DNA of 64,000 bases from JAMXLO01 sp963799415 (GTDB taxonomy: Bacteria; Pseudomonadota; Alphaproteobacteria; Acetobacterales; Acetobacteraceae). The notes beneath the pieces are model-generated. The model did not search any database. It saw nothing but the letters and a program-made list of their open reading frames with translations, and had not been told where the DNA came from. The stretch spans positions 62,001 through 126,000 of the forward strand of contig CAWCXI010000013.1 in NCBI GenBank assembly GCA_963799415.1, given 5' to 3'. This document shows, piece by piece, positions 18,221 through 32,320 of the stretch (positions are counted from its first letter, which is position 1; each line of letters opens with the position of its first letter). Made by a program: the position numbers and the translations under genes.

Positions 18221-18592
18221 TCACTTCGGCCGCTTGGCGCCGTACAGCGAACGGCGCTGGCGGCGCTTGGCAATGCCCTGCGTGTCGAGCACGCCGCGCA
18301 GGATGTGATAGCGCACACCGGGCAGGTCCTTCACGCGGCCGCCGCGGATCAGCACCACGCTGTGTTCCTGCAGGTTATGGCCTTCGCCCGGGATATAGGA
18401 CACCACCTCGTAGCCGTTGGTCAGGCGCACCTTCGCCACCTTGCGGAGCGCCGAGTTCGGCTTCTTGGGCGTGGTCGTGTAGACGCGCGTGCATACGCCG
18501 CGCTTCTGCGGACAGCCTTGCAATGCCGGCACCGTGTTCCGTGTCTTCTGTCGCTCACGTCCCTTGGAGATGAGCTGATTTATCGTCGGCAT
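18221..18592 (-). CDS. rpsL: 30S ribosomal protein S12
   Basis: 123-residue S12 at the decoding centre. The ATG at 18592 gives MPTINQLISKGRERQ. The streptomycin-relevant segments TTTPKKPNSALRK and GGRVKDLPGVRYH are wild type, so no rpsL resistance mutation is visible. About 60 codons of open frame upstream lie in the 5' leader and show no homology. Confidence 0.97.
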   Translation of the reverse strand: MPTINQLISKGRERQKTRNTVPALQGCPQKRGVCTRVYTTTPKKPNSALRKVAKVRLTNGYEVVSYIPGEGHNLQEHSVVLIRGGRVKDLPGVRYHILRGVLDTQGIAKRRQRRSLYGAKRPK

Positions 18593-18801
18593 CGCGCCTC
18601 TTTCATTCCGTGCGGCCGGCCCTGCTGCGGACGCGCCATCGTCTGACAGCCATAGCCCGCCGGCTGGGAGCATCCCAACCCGCGGGTTTTCGAGCCCACG
18701 GCCTAGGCCCGCCGGTCTGTCCGGAGGCGGCGCCGCACGCGACTTCGGCCTGCAAACGATAGCCGCCGGTTCAACCATGCCGGGTCGGCCAGAGGGGGCG
18801 G

Positions 18802-18830
18802 AACCTAGTGGCGGGTCTGGGGTGAGTCAA
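18802..18830 (-). promoter_or_regulatory. Sigma-70-like promoter for rpsL-rpsG-tuf
   Basis: On the minus strand TTGACT (18830-18825) and TAGGTT (18807-18802) are separated by 17 nt. It lies directly after the inserted cupin gene and would produce a leader of about 200 nt before rpsL, long enough for a regulatory fold. Confidence 0.55.
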
Positions 18831-18858
18831 TATCGGCAAGGCAGGATTCGCATACATA

Positions 18859-19542
18859 TCAGGCAGCCATGGGAGCGATCTGGGCGTTCAGCAGGTGCCC
18901 CGACTTGGCCCAGAGCCGGCACCCGCTTGCGGCGGCCCTGGCCTCCAGCTTGGCGCCGGGCGGAAGCCGCAGCCATGATTGCGGCTGGAAGCTCTCGCCG
19001 CTCTCGCGAAACCCGCCATCCAGGACCAGGAGTTCGATCCCGCCCGGCACGGCGAGAGCAACCTCGGTGCCCGGTATCCAGCGCTCGAGGCGGACATCCT
19101 CGCGGCGGTCCTGAAACAGCGGCATCAACTCGACGCCTGGACGGCCGGAAGCAGGGACGAACGACTTACTGGCGGTATCGATCCGCATCTGAGTGCGATC
19201 CGCCGGATCGAATTGCCAAAGCTTGACGAAGATCGTGCAGCCCTGGGCCGATCCAGGCGTGTGCGAGGAGGTGGGCGGGTTACGAATATAGCAGCCGGCG
19301 GGAAAGTCCCCCTGTTCATCCTGGAAGACACCGTCGAGCACCAGGAACTCCTCGCCGCCTCCGTGCGTGTGGGCCGAGAAGTGAGACTGCGGGGCGTAGC
19401 GGACGATTGACGTCGCCCGCGCCACCTCATCGCCGATCCGGTCGAGCATGCGACGCTCGACCCCGGCGATCGGCGAGGGCGTCCAGGGCAACCGCGCCGC
19501 ATGCACCGCCGCGCGCTGCGAGAAGTCCGCGTTGAGTTCCAC
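18859..19542 (-). CDS. ChrR-type two-domain cupin protein
   Basis: About 227-residue soluble protein with two cupin-like halves. The first half holds the metal-site pattern SAHTHGGGEEFLVLDGVFQDE (HxH...E) and a PTSSHTPGS histidine later. The second half (GIELLVLDGGF, LRLPPGAKLEA) is a degenerate repeat. The N-terminus ELNADFSQRAAVH matches ChrR-family cupins found as anti-sigma C-terminal domains or stand-alone proteins; here there is no zinc anti-sigma domain. The GTG at 19542 is preferred because a GGGAGGAGG Shine-Dalgarno precedes it. An ATG at 19578 overlaps the LysR stop by 4 nt and is possible. The function is unknown; it is probably co-transcribed with the regulator. Confidence 0.8.
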   Translation of the reverse strand: MELNADFSQRAAVHAARLPWTPSPIAGVERRMLDRIGDEVARATSIVRYAPQSHFSAHTHGGGEEFLVLDGVFQDEQGDFPAGCYIRNPPTSSHTPGSAQGCTIFVKLWQFDPADRTQMRIDTASKSFVPASGRPGVELMPLFQDRREDVRLERWIPGTEVALAVPGGIELLVLDGGFRESGESFQPQSWLRLPPGAKLEARAAASGCRLWAKSGHLLNAQIAPMAA

Positions 19543-19574
19543 TGTGCCCTCCTCCCGTCGACGGAACGGCGATG

Positions 19575-20441
19575 TCATACCGCAGACCGCCGTTGCAGCC
19601 GACCGCCATTTGCCAGGATCGCCGCGGAGAGCTCAGCCACCGGCCCGCGCTCCTGCCGCGTGGCACCCAGCACAATGAACTCCACATCGCCCAGATCGGG
19701 AAGCCGGTACGCTGGCGGGATTTCCGAAAGTCCCTCGGGCATCAGCCCATGCGCGTGCACCGTGACACCGAGACCCGCCAGGGCGGCCGCACGCAGCCCG
19801 CTCAGGCTGCCGCTCGAGCAGACGATACGCCAGGGCCTTCCCGCCCGTTCCAGGGTCTCGAGTGCTGCGGTCCGGGTGATGCTGGGCGGCGTGTAGAGGA
19901 TCAGAGGCAGTGGCTGTGCCGGATCGATCCGCGTCGCCTCGGTGCCGATCCAGGCCAGCCGGTCACGCCAGACCAGTCGCCCACGTTCATCACCGGCGCG
20001 GCGCTTGCACAGCACCAGATCCAGGTCGCCGGCGTCCAGCATCTGGTAGAGGGTGGCACTCATCTCGACGGTCAGGGCCAGATCAACCAGTGGATGCTGG
20101 CGGACGAAATCGGCAAGCACCTCGGGCAGCCGCGAGGTGACGAAATCCTCGGACGCCCCGAACCGCACTCGACCGCGCAGTTGCGAGCCTGCGAAGTAGC
20201 GCCGCGCCCGCTCACCGGCCTCCAGGATGGAGCGTGCGAAGCCCTCCATCGCCTCCCCATCGGCGGTCGGCACCACGGAATGGGTGTCGCGCACGAACAG
20301 CCGCCGCCCTGCCTGCTCCTCCAGCTTGCGGATGTGCTGGCTGATCGTGGACTGGCGGAGGCCGAGCCGGCGCCCTGCCTCGCTGAAGTTGCGGGCCTGG
20401 GTGACGGCGAGGAAGCTTTCCAGCAGCACAGGGTCGAGCAT
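19575..20441 (-). CDS. LysR-family transcriptional regulator
   Basis: 288-residue LysR regulator. The winged helix-turn-helix is at residues 1-60 (LLESFLAVTQARNFSEAGRRLGLRQSTISQHIRKLE), followed by a linker helix and a periplasmic-binding-like effector domain (about 90-288). It is divergent from the BASS-family transporter, with 79 nt between starts, and its stop overlaps the cupin frame. By the usual LysR arrangement it probably controls the transporter and itself. The ligand is unknown. Confidence 0.92.
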   Translation of the reverse strand: MLDPVLLESFLAVTQARNFSEAGRRLGLRQSTISQHIRKLEEQAGRRLFVRDTHSVVPTADGEAMEGFARSILEAGERARRYFAGSQLRGRVRFGASEDFVTSRLPEVLADFVRQHPLVDLALTVEMSATLYQMLDAGDLDLVLCKRRAGDERGRLVWRDRLAWIGTEATRIDPAQPLPLILYTPPSITRTAALETLERAGRPWRIVCSSGSLSGLRAAALAGLGVTVHAHGLMPEGLSEIPPAYRLPDLGDVEFIVLGATRQERGPVAELSAAILANGGRLQRRSAV

Positions 20442-20443
20442 TG

Positions 20444-20486
20444 GTGATCACACTCCATGATCACAATGACCATAATAAGCATGCTT
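20444..20486. promoter_or_regulatory. Candidate LysR operator region
   Basis: The intergenic region between the LysR gene and the transporter holds two copies of TGATCACA (20445-20452 and 20458-20465) with a 13-bp period, and a 10-bp palindrome AAGCATGCTT (20477-20486). Repeated or dyad sites at such spacing suit a LysR dimer or tetramer. This is inferred from arrangement only. Confidence 0.4.
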
Positions 20487-20520
20487 CACAATAGGCCGGC
20501 AGGTCTGAATAATCCGGGCC

Positions 20521-21519
20521 ATGAAGACGCTGCTCTCTCGGCTGAACATCGACCCCTACATCGCCAGCATCCTCGGAATGGTGGCGCTCGCCTCGGCGTT
20601 GCCAGCCCACGGGCTCGGCATGACGCTGGCCAGCGGGGCCGGCACCGGAGCCATTGCGCTGATGTTCTTCCTCCAGGGCGCCCGGCTGGCGCCGCAGGCG
20701 GCATTGGCCGGCGCGCGGCACTGGCGCCTGCACGCAGTGGTACTCAGCAGCACGTTCCTGCTGTTCCCCGCCCTGGGCCTGACGGCGCGCGCCATCGCCC
20801 CGGGCCTGCTGACGCCGCCGCTATGGGGCGGGCTGCTGATGCTGTGCCTGCTGCCATCCACCGTGCAGTCGTCGATCGCGTTCACCTCGATCGCCCGCGG
20901 CAACGTGGCTGCGGCGCTGTGCGCGGCCACTGCGTCAAACCTGTTCGGCATCCTGCTGACGCCGCTGCTTGCGGGCCTGCTGCTCAGCGCGCATGGCGGC
21001 TTCTCGGCGCGTGCTGTGGGCGACATCGTGGTGCAACTCCTGCTGCCATTCGCCGCCGGCCAGCTCGCCCGTACACTGATCGGACAATGGGTGGGCCGCC
21101 ACAAGGCGCTGACCAGCTTCGTGGATCGCGGTTCGATCCTGCTAGTCGTGTATGTCGCGTTCAGCGAGGGCGTGACGCACGGCATCTGGCACCAGCTCGA
21201 CGCGGAGCGTTTCGCCACGCTGCTGCTACTGGACGCGGGCCTTTTGGCCGCCGTGCTGCTGGCGACAAGTGTGGGAAGCCGGCTGCTGGGGTTCAGCCGA
21301 GACGATCAGATCACCATCGTGTTCTGCGGCTCGAAGAAGAGCCTGGCGAGCGGCCTGCCGATGGCGAGCGTGCTGTTCGCCGGCCAGTCAGTCGGACTGA
21401 TCGTGCTGCCGCTGATGCTGTTCCACCAGATCCAGCTCATGGTGTGCGCCGCATTGGCACGGCGATATGCGGCACAGACAAGTCCTCGCGTGGGAGCACG
21501 AGTATTCGCTACCCGCTGA
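20521..21519 (+). CDS. Bile acid:sodium symporter-family (BASS/SLC10A7-like) transporter
   Basis: 332-residue integral membrane protein with about nine to ten hydrophobic helices and very short loops. The FLQGARL segment after helix 2, the LLPSTVQSSIAFTSIARGN motif with the helix-break region, and SKKSLASGLPMASVLF near the C-terminus match the BASS/YfeH branch. It probably imports an organic anion with a cation. The substrate is unknown. It is divergent from the LysR gene and convergent with rpoC, whose terminator lies about 170 nt downstream. Confidence 0.88.
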   Translation: MKTLLSRLNIDPYIASILGMVALASALPAHGLGMTLASGAGTGAIALMFFLQGARLAPQAALAGARHWRLHAVVLSSTFLLFPALGLTARAIAPGLLTPPLWGGLLMLCLLPSTVQSSIAFTSIARGNVAAALCAATASNLFGILLTPLLAGLLLSAHGGFSARAVGDIVVQLLLPFAAGQLARTLIGQWVGRHKALTSFVDRGSILLVVYVAFSEGVTHGIWHQLDAERFATLLLLDAGLLAAVLLATSVGSRLLGFSRDDQITIVFCGSKKSLASGLPMASVLFAGQSVGLIVLPLMLFHQIQLMVCAALARRYAAQTSPRVGARVFATR

Positions 21520-21686
21520 ACAGCCCTTCAGCAGATCATAACAGCCGCTTCCCATCAGATCGCGGCGAGCCACTCTCGGGACTAAAGTTGGCCGATCAAC
21601 GGCACTTCGGGCGGTTCGGTTGTTTCGTGTGGGTCGTCTGGCTTCGCACCGCCACTCACGACTGAGAACATCCTCAAACAGAAAGA

Positions 21687-21723
21687 TAAGGGCCGGCAAC
21701 GCGTAAGCATTACCGGCCCTTAC
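21687..21723 (-). terminator. Rho-independent terminator of rpoC
   Basis: Inverted repeat with arms TAAGGGCCGGTAA and TTGCCGGCCCTTA (minus strand) about 20 nt after the rpoC stop, followed by the T-rich TTATCTTTCTGTTT. It ends the rplKAJL-rpoBC transcription unit before the inserted genes. Confidence 0.8.
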
Positions 21724-21740
21724 TCGCAGTTCGCGGCAAG

Positions 21741-24700
21741 CTACTCTGCGGCCTTCACCTCCTCGGTGATCTGCGGCGTGTTGCCCACGCTCAGTGTCCG
21801 CTGATCGCGGCCCGCCGCGATCGCGCGCAACCGGTTCATCACCGAACCCGTGCCCGCTGGAATCAGTCGCCCGACGATCACGTTCTCCTTCAGCCCAGTC
21901 AGGCTGTCGGTCTTGCCGGCGGTCGCAGCCTCGGTCAGCACCCGCGTTGTCTCCTGGAACGACGCCGCCGAGATGAAGCTGTTGGTCTGCAGCGACGCCT
22001 TGGTGATGCCCTGCAGCACGGGCATCGCCTGCGCCGGTTTGTCGTCACGGCCCAGCTTGGTGTTCACCGCATCGAACTCGGTGCGGTCAATCTGCTCGCC
22101 GGCCAGGAACGTCGTGTCGCCCGGATCGAGGATCTCGACCTTCTGCAGCATTTGGCGAACGATCACCTCGATGTGCTTGTCGTTGATCTTCACACCTTGC
22201 AGCCGATAGACGTCTTGGATCTCATTCACGAGGTAGTCCGACAGCGCCTCGACGCCGAGTACTTTCAGGATGTCGTGCGGCACGCGCGGGCCGTCTACCA
22301 GCGGGTCGCCTCGGCGGACGAAGTCGCCCTCCTGCACCGACACGTGCTTGCCCTTCGGAATCAGGTACTCCGACTCCTCAGTGGTCTCGTCATTCTTCAC
22401 GATGACCCGGCGCTTGTTCTTGTAGTCCTTGCCGAACTCCACGCGCCCGTCGATCTCGGCGATCACCGCGTGATCCTTCGGCCGACGCGCCTCGAACAGT
22501 TCCGCCACGCGCGGCAGACCGCCGGTGATGTCGCGTGTCTTGCTGCCCTCGCGCGGGATGCGGGCCAGCACGTCACCCGCGGCCACCTGTGCGCCATTGT
22601 CCACCGAAAGGATTGAGTCAGGTGAGAGGAAGTAGCGGGCATCCGTGTTGTTGGGCAGCCGCACAACCTCGCCGTTTTCATCCTTCAATTGCAGACGCGG
22701 CCGCAGATCGACGCCCTTGGCGCCCTGCTTGTAGTCCACCACCACCTTCGACGTGAGACCGGTGACCTCGTCCATCCGCTCGACCAGCGTGATGCCCTCG
22801 ATCAGATCAATGTACTCGACGCGGCCGTTGCGCTCGGTGATGATCGGCAGCGTGTACGGATCCCACTCCGCCAGCTTCTGCCCGCGCGCAACCTGCTGAC
22901 CCTCATCGACCAGCAACCGCGCACCGTACGGAACGCGGAAGCGCGCGCGCTCGCGCTGCTTGTCGTCCACCAGAACGATTTCGCAGTTACGCGACATCAC
23001 CACTGGCGTGCCTTGGCTGTTCATCACGACGTTGCGGTTCCTGACCGTCACCACACCTTCGTGGCTCGCCTCCACGCTCGACTGCTCGGCGCCTCTCTGC
23101 GCTGCACCGCCGATATGGAAGGTCCGCATGGTGAGCTGCGTGCCAGGCTCGCCGATCGACTGCGCCGCAATCACACCGACCGCCTCGCCGATGTTCACCG
23201 GCGTGCCGCGGGCGAGGTCGCGTCCGTAGCAATGGCCGCAGACGCCGACCCGTGAGTTGCAGGTCAGCACGGAACGGATCTTCACTGCCTCGACACCCGA
23301 CCGCTCGATCTGGTCGGCTGCATCCTCCTCGATCAGCGTGTTGCCCGGGACGATCACCGCGTTGCTGACGGGATCCAGCACATCCTCTGCCGCGGTGCGG
23401 CCCAAAATGCGTTCGGACAGTGCCGATACCACTTCGCCGCCATCCATGACCGCGCGCACCGTAAGCCCGCGATCGGTCCCGCAATCCTCCTCGACGATGA
23501 TGCAGTCCTGTGCGACGTCCACCAGACGCCGTGTCAGGTAGCCCGAGTTCGCCGTCTTCAGCGCGGTATCGGCCAGACCCTTGCGGGCACCGTGAGTGGA
23601 GTTGAAATACTCCAGCACGGACAGCCCTTCCTTGAAGTTGGCGATGATCGGCTGCTCGATTATCTCGCCCGAAGGCTTGGCCATCAGTCCGCGCATGCCG
23701 GCCAACTGGCGCATCTGCGCCGGTGAGCCACGCGCACCCGAATGGCTCATCATCCACACCGAGTTGGTCTTCACGCCGATTTCCTGCTTGGAAATCTCCT
23801 TCATCATCGCGCTGGCCACCTCATCAGTGCAGCGCGACCAAGCGTCCACCACCTTGTTGTAGCGCTCGCCGGCGGTGATCAGCCCATCCTGATACTGCTG
23901 TTCGAACTCCTTCACCTCAGCCGTCGTATGGCGAATAAGCTCGTCCTTCTCGACCGGGATGATCAGGTCGTCCTTGCCGAAGGAAATCCCGGCCTTGCAC
24001 GCCTGGCCAAAGCCGAGCCCCATCAGCCGGTCGGCGAAGATCACGCACTCCTTCTGGCCACAGTGACGGTACACCGCGTCGATCACGTCGGAGATGTTCT
24101 TCTTGGTGAGCTGCTTGTTGATCAGCTCGAACGGCACGTTCGGATGCTTCGGCAAGAATCTGCGCGATCATCATCCGTCCTGGCGTGGTCACCACGATCT
24201 CGCGTATCGGATTGCCGCCGGCGTCAATCGTTTCCCAGCGCGCCTTGATCTTGTCGTGCATCTGGACGGCGCCAGCGTGCAGCGCATACTCGATCTCGCC
24301 GATTGTGCCGAGCGCCGGTGCATCCTGGTCGGAAGCCGACTGGAACTCTGCCGTGTCGAGCGACAGGTAATAGAGACCCAGCACGATGTCCTGCGACGGC
24401 ACGATGATCGGCTTGCCGTTCGCCGGGCTGAGGATGTTGTTGGTCGACATCATCAGCACGCGGGCTTCCAATTGCGCCTCCAGCGACAGCGGCACGTGCA
24501 CCGCCATCTGGTCGCCGTCGAAGTCCGCGTTGAATGCCGTGCAGACCAGCGGATGAAGCTGGATCGCCTTGCCCTCGATCAGCACCGGCTCAAACGCCTG
24601 GATGCCCAGGCGGTGCAAGGTGGGCGCACGGTTCAGCATCACGGGATGTTCGCGGATGACTTCCTCGAGGATGTCCCACACTTCGGGACGCTCCTTCTCC

Positions 24701-25905
24701 ACCATCCGCTTGGCCGCCTTGATGGTGGTGGCGTGGCCGTACTTCTCCAGCTTCGAGTAGATGAACGGTTTAAACAGCTCGAGCGCCATCTTCTTCGGCA
24801 GACCGCACTGATACAGCTTCAGCTCCGGCCCGACCACAATCACTGAACGACCGGAGTAATCGACCCGCTTGCCCAGCAGGTTCTGCCGGAAGCGCCCCTG
24901 CTTGCCTTTCAGCATGTCAGACAGCGACTTCAGCGGACGCTTGTTGGCGCCCGTGATTGCGCGGCCACGACGGCCGTTGTCGAACAACGCGTCAACGCTC
25001 TCCTGTAGCATGCGCTTCTCATTGCGCACGATGATGTCCGGCGCGCGCAGTTCGATCAGCCGCTTCAACCGATTATTGCGGTTGATCACACGGCGGTACA
25101 GGTCGTTCAGATCAGATGTCGCGAAGCGGCCACCATCGAGCGGCACCAGCGGGCGCAACTCGGGCGGGATCACCGGCACGACGTCGAGGATCATCCACTC
25201 CGGACGCGCGCCGGAATCGGCAAACGCCTCGATCAGCTTCAGGCGCTTCACCAGCTTCTTGCGCTTCGCCTCGGAGGTGGTCTCCTTCAGATCACCGCGC
25301 AGCTTCACCTTCTCTTCGTCGAGGTTGATCTTGTTCAGCACTTTCTTGATCGCCTCGGCGCCGATGCCGACCTCGAACTGGTCGTCGCCGAATTCGTCCT
25401 GCTTGGCGAGCAACTGGTCCTCGGTCAGAAGCTGGTGCACCTTGAGATCGGTGGTGCCGGGTTCCAGCACCACGTAGCTCTCGAAATACAGGATCTTCTC
25501 CAGCTCCTTCAGCGTCAGATCGACCATCAGGCCGATGCGGCTGGGCAGTGACTTCAGAAACCAGATATGCGCCACCGGCGAGGCCAGCTCGATGTGGCCC
25601 ATCCGCTCGCGCCGCACCTTGGCCAGCGTGACCTCGACGCCGCACTTCTCGCAGATGATGCCGCGAAACTTCATCCGCTTGTACTTGCCGCACAGGCACT
25701 CGTAGTCCTTGATCGGCCCGAAGATGCGCGCGCAGAACAACCCATCCCGCTCCGGCTTGAACGTGCGGTAATTGATCGTCTCGGGCTTCTTGATCTCGCC
25801 GTACGACCAGCTCCGGATCTGCTCCGGGCTTGCCATCTGAATCTTGATCTGGTCGAAAGTCATTGCCTGGCCGGTCTGGCCGAGGATCTTCATCAGTTCA
25901 TTCAT
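21741..25905 (-). CDS. rpoC: RNA polymerase subunit beta-prime (frame broken by +1 base)
   Basis: Beta-prime catalytic subunit. From ATG 25905 the first part has the N-terminal zinc ribbon (CLCGKYKRM...CEKCGVEV), the NADFDGDQMAVH catalytic loop and TTPGRMMIAQIL, then shifts frame. The rest (PKHPNVPFELINK, trigger-loop and IAAQSIGEPGTQLTMRTFH, second zinc site ending CGHCYGR) continues in another frame to 21741. The shift is one extra T around 24155-24157 (ATTCTTGCC for expected ATTCTGCC). Removing it gives 1387 residues, the normal length. Two overlapping open frames (25905-23917 and 24155-21741) result. The subunit is essential, so sequence error is the likeliest explanation. Confidence 0.94.
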
Positions 25906-25983
25906 GCGATTCTTACCCTCTAAGGGTTAAGGCAAAAGTTTCGCCTGCAGCCCCACCGTCATGGCGGAAGGGGTCGGTCGGTG

Positions 25984-30159
<4,176 letters not shown>

Positions 30160-30247
30160 ATATACTGCCTACCTACTTGCCCATGCGCTCGTCTGCGGCC
30201 ACGAAAACCCCGGCCGCCCGGGAGAAGCACCCGCCGCAACGCAGAAC

Positions 30248-30275
30248 GGGGCGGGAACCATGATGATTCCCGCCC
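30248..30275 (-). terminator. Attenuator-like hairpin between rplL and rpoB
   Basis: Nine-base arms GGGCGGGAA and TTCCCGCCC around a 10-nt loop. The position between rplL and rpoB matches the partial terminator that lowers beta subunit relative to L7/L12 output in other bacteria. A weak T run follows. Confidence 0.55.
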
Positions 30276-30341
30276 GCTTTCAGATCCGGTTGGGCGACGG
30301 TGCAGCGAGCCCGCGCGCCCAGTTTGATTCGTTCGACCGTA

Positions 30342-30725
30342 CTACTTGACCTCCACGGCAGCCCCGGCGTCCTCCAGCATCTTGCGGATCTTCGCGACCT
30401 CATCCTTGCCGACGCCTTCCTTGACGGGCTTGGGCGCGGCCTCGACCAGGTCCTTGGCCTCCTTGAGGCCAAGGCCGGTGATGGTCCGGACCTCCTTGAT
30501 CACATTGATCTTCTTTTCACCTGCCTTAGCCAGGATGACAGTGAACTCGGTCTGCTCCTCCGCCGGCGCCGCTGCCACGGCCCCGGCAGCAGGCGCGGCC
30601 GCCGCCACCGCAACCGGCGCGGCCGCAGATACGCCCCACTTGTCCTCAAGCAGCTTCGAAAGCTCCGCAGCCTCCAGCACAGTGAGGCTGGACAGCTCAT
30701 CCACCAGCTTTTGTAGATCAGCCAT
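30342..30725 (-). CDS. rplL: 50S ribosomal protein L7/L12
   Basis: 127-residue stalk protein. The N-terminal dimerisation domain (LQKLVDELSSLTVLEAAELSKLLED) is joined by an Ala/Pro hinge (about residues 36-58) to the C-terminal factor-binding domain containing VIKEVRTITGLGLKEAKDLVE. It follows rplJ by 68 nt, as usual, since L10 anchors the L7/L12 dimers. Confidence 0.98.
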   Translation of the reverse strand: MADLQKLVDELSSLTVLEAAELSKLLEDKWGVSAAAPVAVAAAAPAAGAVAAAPAEEQTEFTVILAKAGEKKINVIKEVRTITGLGLKEAKDLVEAAPKPVKEGVGKDEVAKIRKMLEDAGAAVEVK

Positions 30726-30793
30726 ATGTGTGTGTCCCTAATTTAGTCGTCTGTTGGTTCCATGCAACCCCGGATGTAGTCCGGGGCACGCCC

Positions 30794-31330
30794 TTAAGCC
30801 GCCGCGGCCGCCTCGCCGCCCTCGCTTTTCCTGGCAAAGGCGCCAAAAACCCGAGCGAGCTGCCCGGCCGAGCCCTGAAGCACGACGGCGACACGAGTTG
30901 CGGGGGTCGCAACCATCCCCACGATCCGGGCGCGCAGCGCATCCAGGCTCGGCAGTTCGGCCAGTGCCCGTACCCCGGACGCATCCAGCGTCTGGGGGCC
31001 GAGCGCCCCGCCGATCAGCACGAGCTTCTCGTTGGTCCTGGCGAACTCGACGGTCGCCTTGGCCGCCGCCACCGGATCCATTGACCACGCGAGCGCGGTC
31101 GGTCCCGTCAGCATGGACTTCAGGCCATCGAATTGGGTCCCTTCCAGGGCGAGGTGGGCCAAGCGGTTCTTCGCGATCCTGAAGGTCACGCCGGCTGCCC
31201 GCATGCGGCGCCTGAGATCCGTCGCCTCAGCGACCGTGAGACCCGTGTTGTGGGTGACCACGATCATTGAGGTGGCGGCAAGCGCCTCGTGCAGACCGGC
31301 GACGAACTCCCGCTTTTCAGTCCGGTCCAC
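30794..31330 (-). CDS. rplJ: 50S ribosomal protein L10
   Basis: 178-residue L10, the stalk base that binds L7/L12 dimers through its C-terminal helix. It starts with GTG at 31330 preceded by GGAGACGGGAC, reading VDRTEKREFVAGLHEAL, and includes RRRMRAAGVTFRIAKNRLAHLA. The C-terminus is Ala-rich. A longer frame upstream (to 31432) lies in the leader and has no homology. Confidence 0.95.
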   Translation of the reverse strand: MDRTEKREFVAGLHEALAATSMIVVTHNTGLTVAEATDLRRRMRAAGVTFRIAKNRLAHLALEGTQFDGLKSMLTGPTALAWSMDPVAAAKATVEFARTNEKLVLIGGALGPQTLDASGVRALAELPSLDALRARIVGMVATPATRVAVVLQGSAGQLARVFGAFARKSEGGEAAAAA

Positions 31331-31621
31331 GTCCCGTCTCCACTGTGGCCTCGACGCGTTTGGACCGCGCCAGGGCCGGGTTGCCCAGGTTCGCCTGTCC
31401 AAAGCCGGAACCAATCCTCGGACCTGATCCAAGGACCTCTCCCGTCTTCCGCTCGCGGACCTTGCGGTCCATTAAACCCGCGGGCTTGACCCGAGGGGAC
31501 GTGCGGTCTCGGACAGGTTCGGGAACTCGCGTCCCCTGCCCGCCTGCCGATCTCGGCAGGCGTATTCTGATGGCCCCTCCCGCAAGGCGAGGAGGAGCGT
31601 TGCTCGTGGGAGGGGTCGAAA
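31331..31621 (-). promoter_or_regulatory. rplJ (L10) leader region
   Basis: 291 nt without a gene between rplA and rplJ. It contains several inverted repeats on the minus strand, including CGCCTGCCGAGATCGGCAGGCG, a GGAGGGGCC/GACCCCTCCC pair just after rplA, and pairing segments around CGAGCGGAAGACGGGAGAG. Position and structure fit the autoregulatory L10(L12) mRNA leader known from many bacteria. The exact fold is not verified. Confidence 0.55.
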
Positions 31622-32317
31622 CTAACTCGGAGCCAGGCTCCCGACATCCACCCGGACGCCTGGCCCCATCGTCGAGCTGAGTGCAACCTTCTGTACATAG
31701 GTGCCCTTCGCCCCGGCCGGCTTGGCCTTCTGGATGGCGTCGGCGAGCGCCCGCGCATTCTCCAGCAGCTTCTCGTCCTCGAAGCTCACCTTGCCGATAC
31801 CGGCATGAATAATCCCCGCCTTCTCGGCGCGGAACTCCACCTGCCCGCTCTTCGCCGCGGTCACCGCGCCCTTCACGTCCATCGTGACGGTCCCCAACCG
31901 CGGATTGGGCATCAGCCCACGCGGACCTAGGATCTTGCCCAACCGGCCGACCACACCCATCATGTCCGGCGTCGCGATGGCGCGGTCGAAGTCGATATCG
32001 CCGGCCTGCACCTTCTCGGCCAAGTCCTCGGCCCCCACCACATCCGCCCCGGCCGCCAGCGCCTCTTCGGCCTTCGGCCCCCGGGCAAACACCCCAACCC
32101 GTACCGCCTTGCCGGTCCCATTCGGCAGCGAGGTCAGCCCGCGCACCATCTGATCGGCGTGCCGCGGGTCGATGCCGAGATTCATCGACATCTCCACAGT
32201 TTCGTCGAACTTCGCCTTGGCGTTCTGCTTCACCAGCTTGATCGCGTCAGGCAGCGGGTATGCCTTGTTGGCATCGACGGTCTCGTACGCCTGCTTCAGC
32301 CGCTTGTCCTTGACCAT
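31622..32317 (-). CDS. rplA: 50S ribosomal protein L1
   Basis: 231-residue L1 of the mobile E-site stalk, and in other bacteria the L11-operon translational repressor. It has the two-domain fold with KFDETVEMSMNLGIDPRHADQMVRG and the domain-II MPNPRLGTVTMDVKGAV segment. It starts 3 nt after rplK. Confidence 0.97.
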   Translation of the reverse strand: MVKDKRLKQAYETVDANKAYPLPDAIKLVKQNAKAKFDETVEMSMNLGIDPRHADQMVRGLTSLPNGTGKAVRVGVFARGPKAEEALAAGADVVGAEDLAEKVQAGDIDFDRAIATPDMMGVVGRLGKILGPRGLMPNPRLGTVTMDVKGAVTAAKSGQVEFRAEKAGIIHAGIGKVSFEDEKLLENARALADAIQKAKPAGAKGTYVQKVALSSTMGPGVRVDVGSLAPS

Positions 32318-32320
32318 CGC

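Noticed and set aside
24140..24160. rpoC as two separate genes, as in lineages with split beta-prime
   Set aside because: The break is inside a conserved segment, a single-base change restores it, and the downstream part would need a TTG start with no Shine-Dalgarno.
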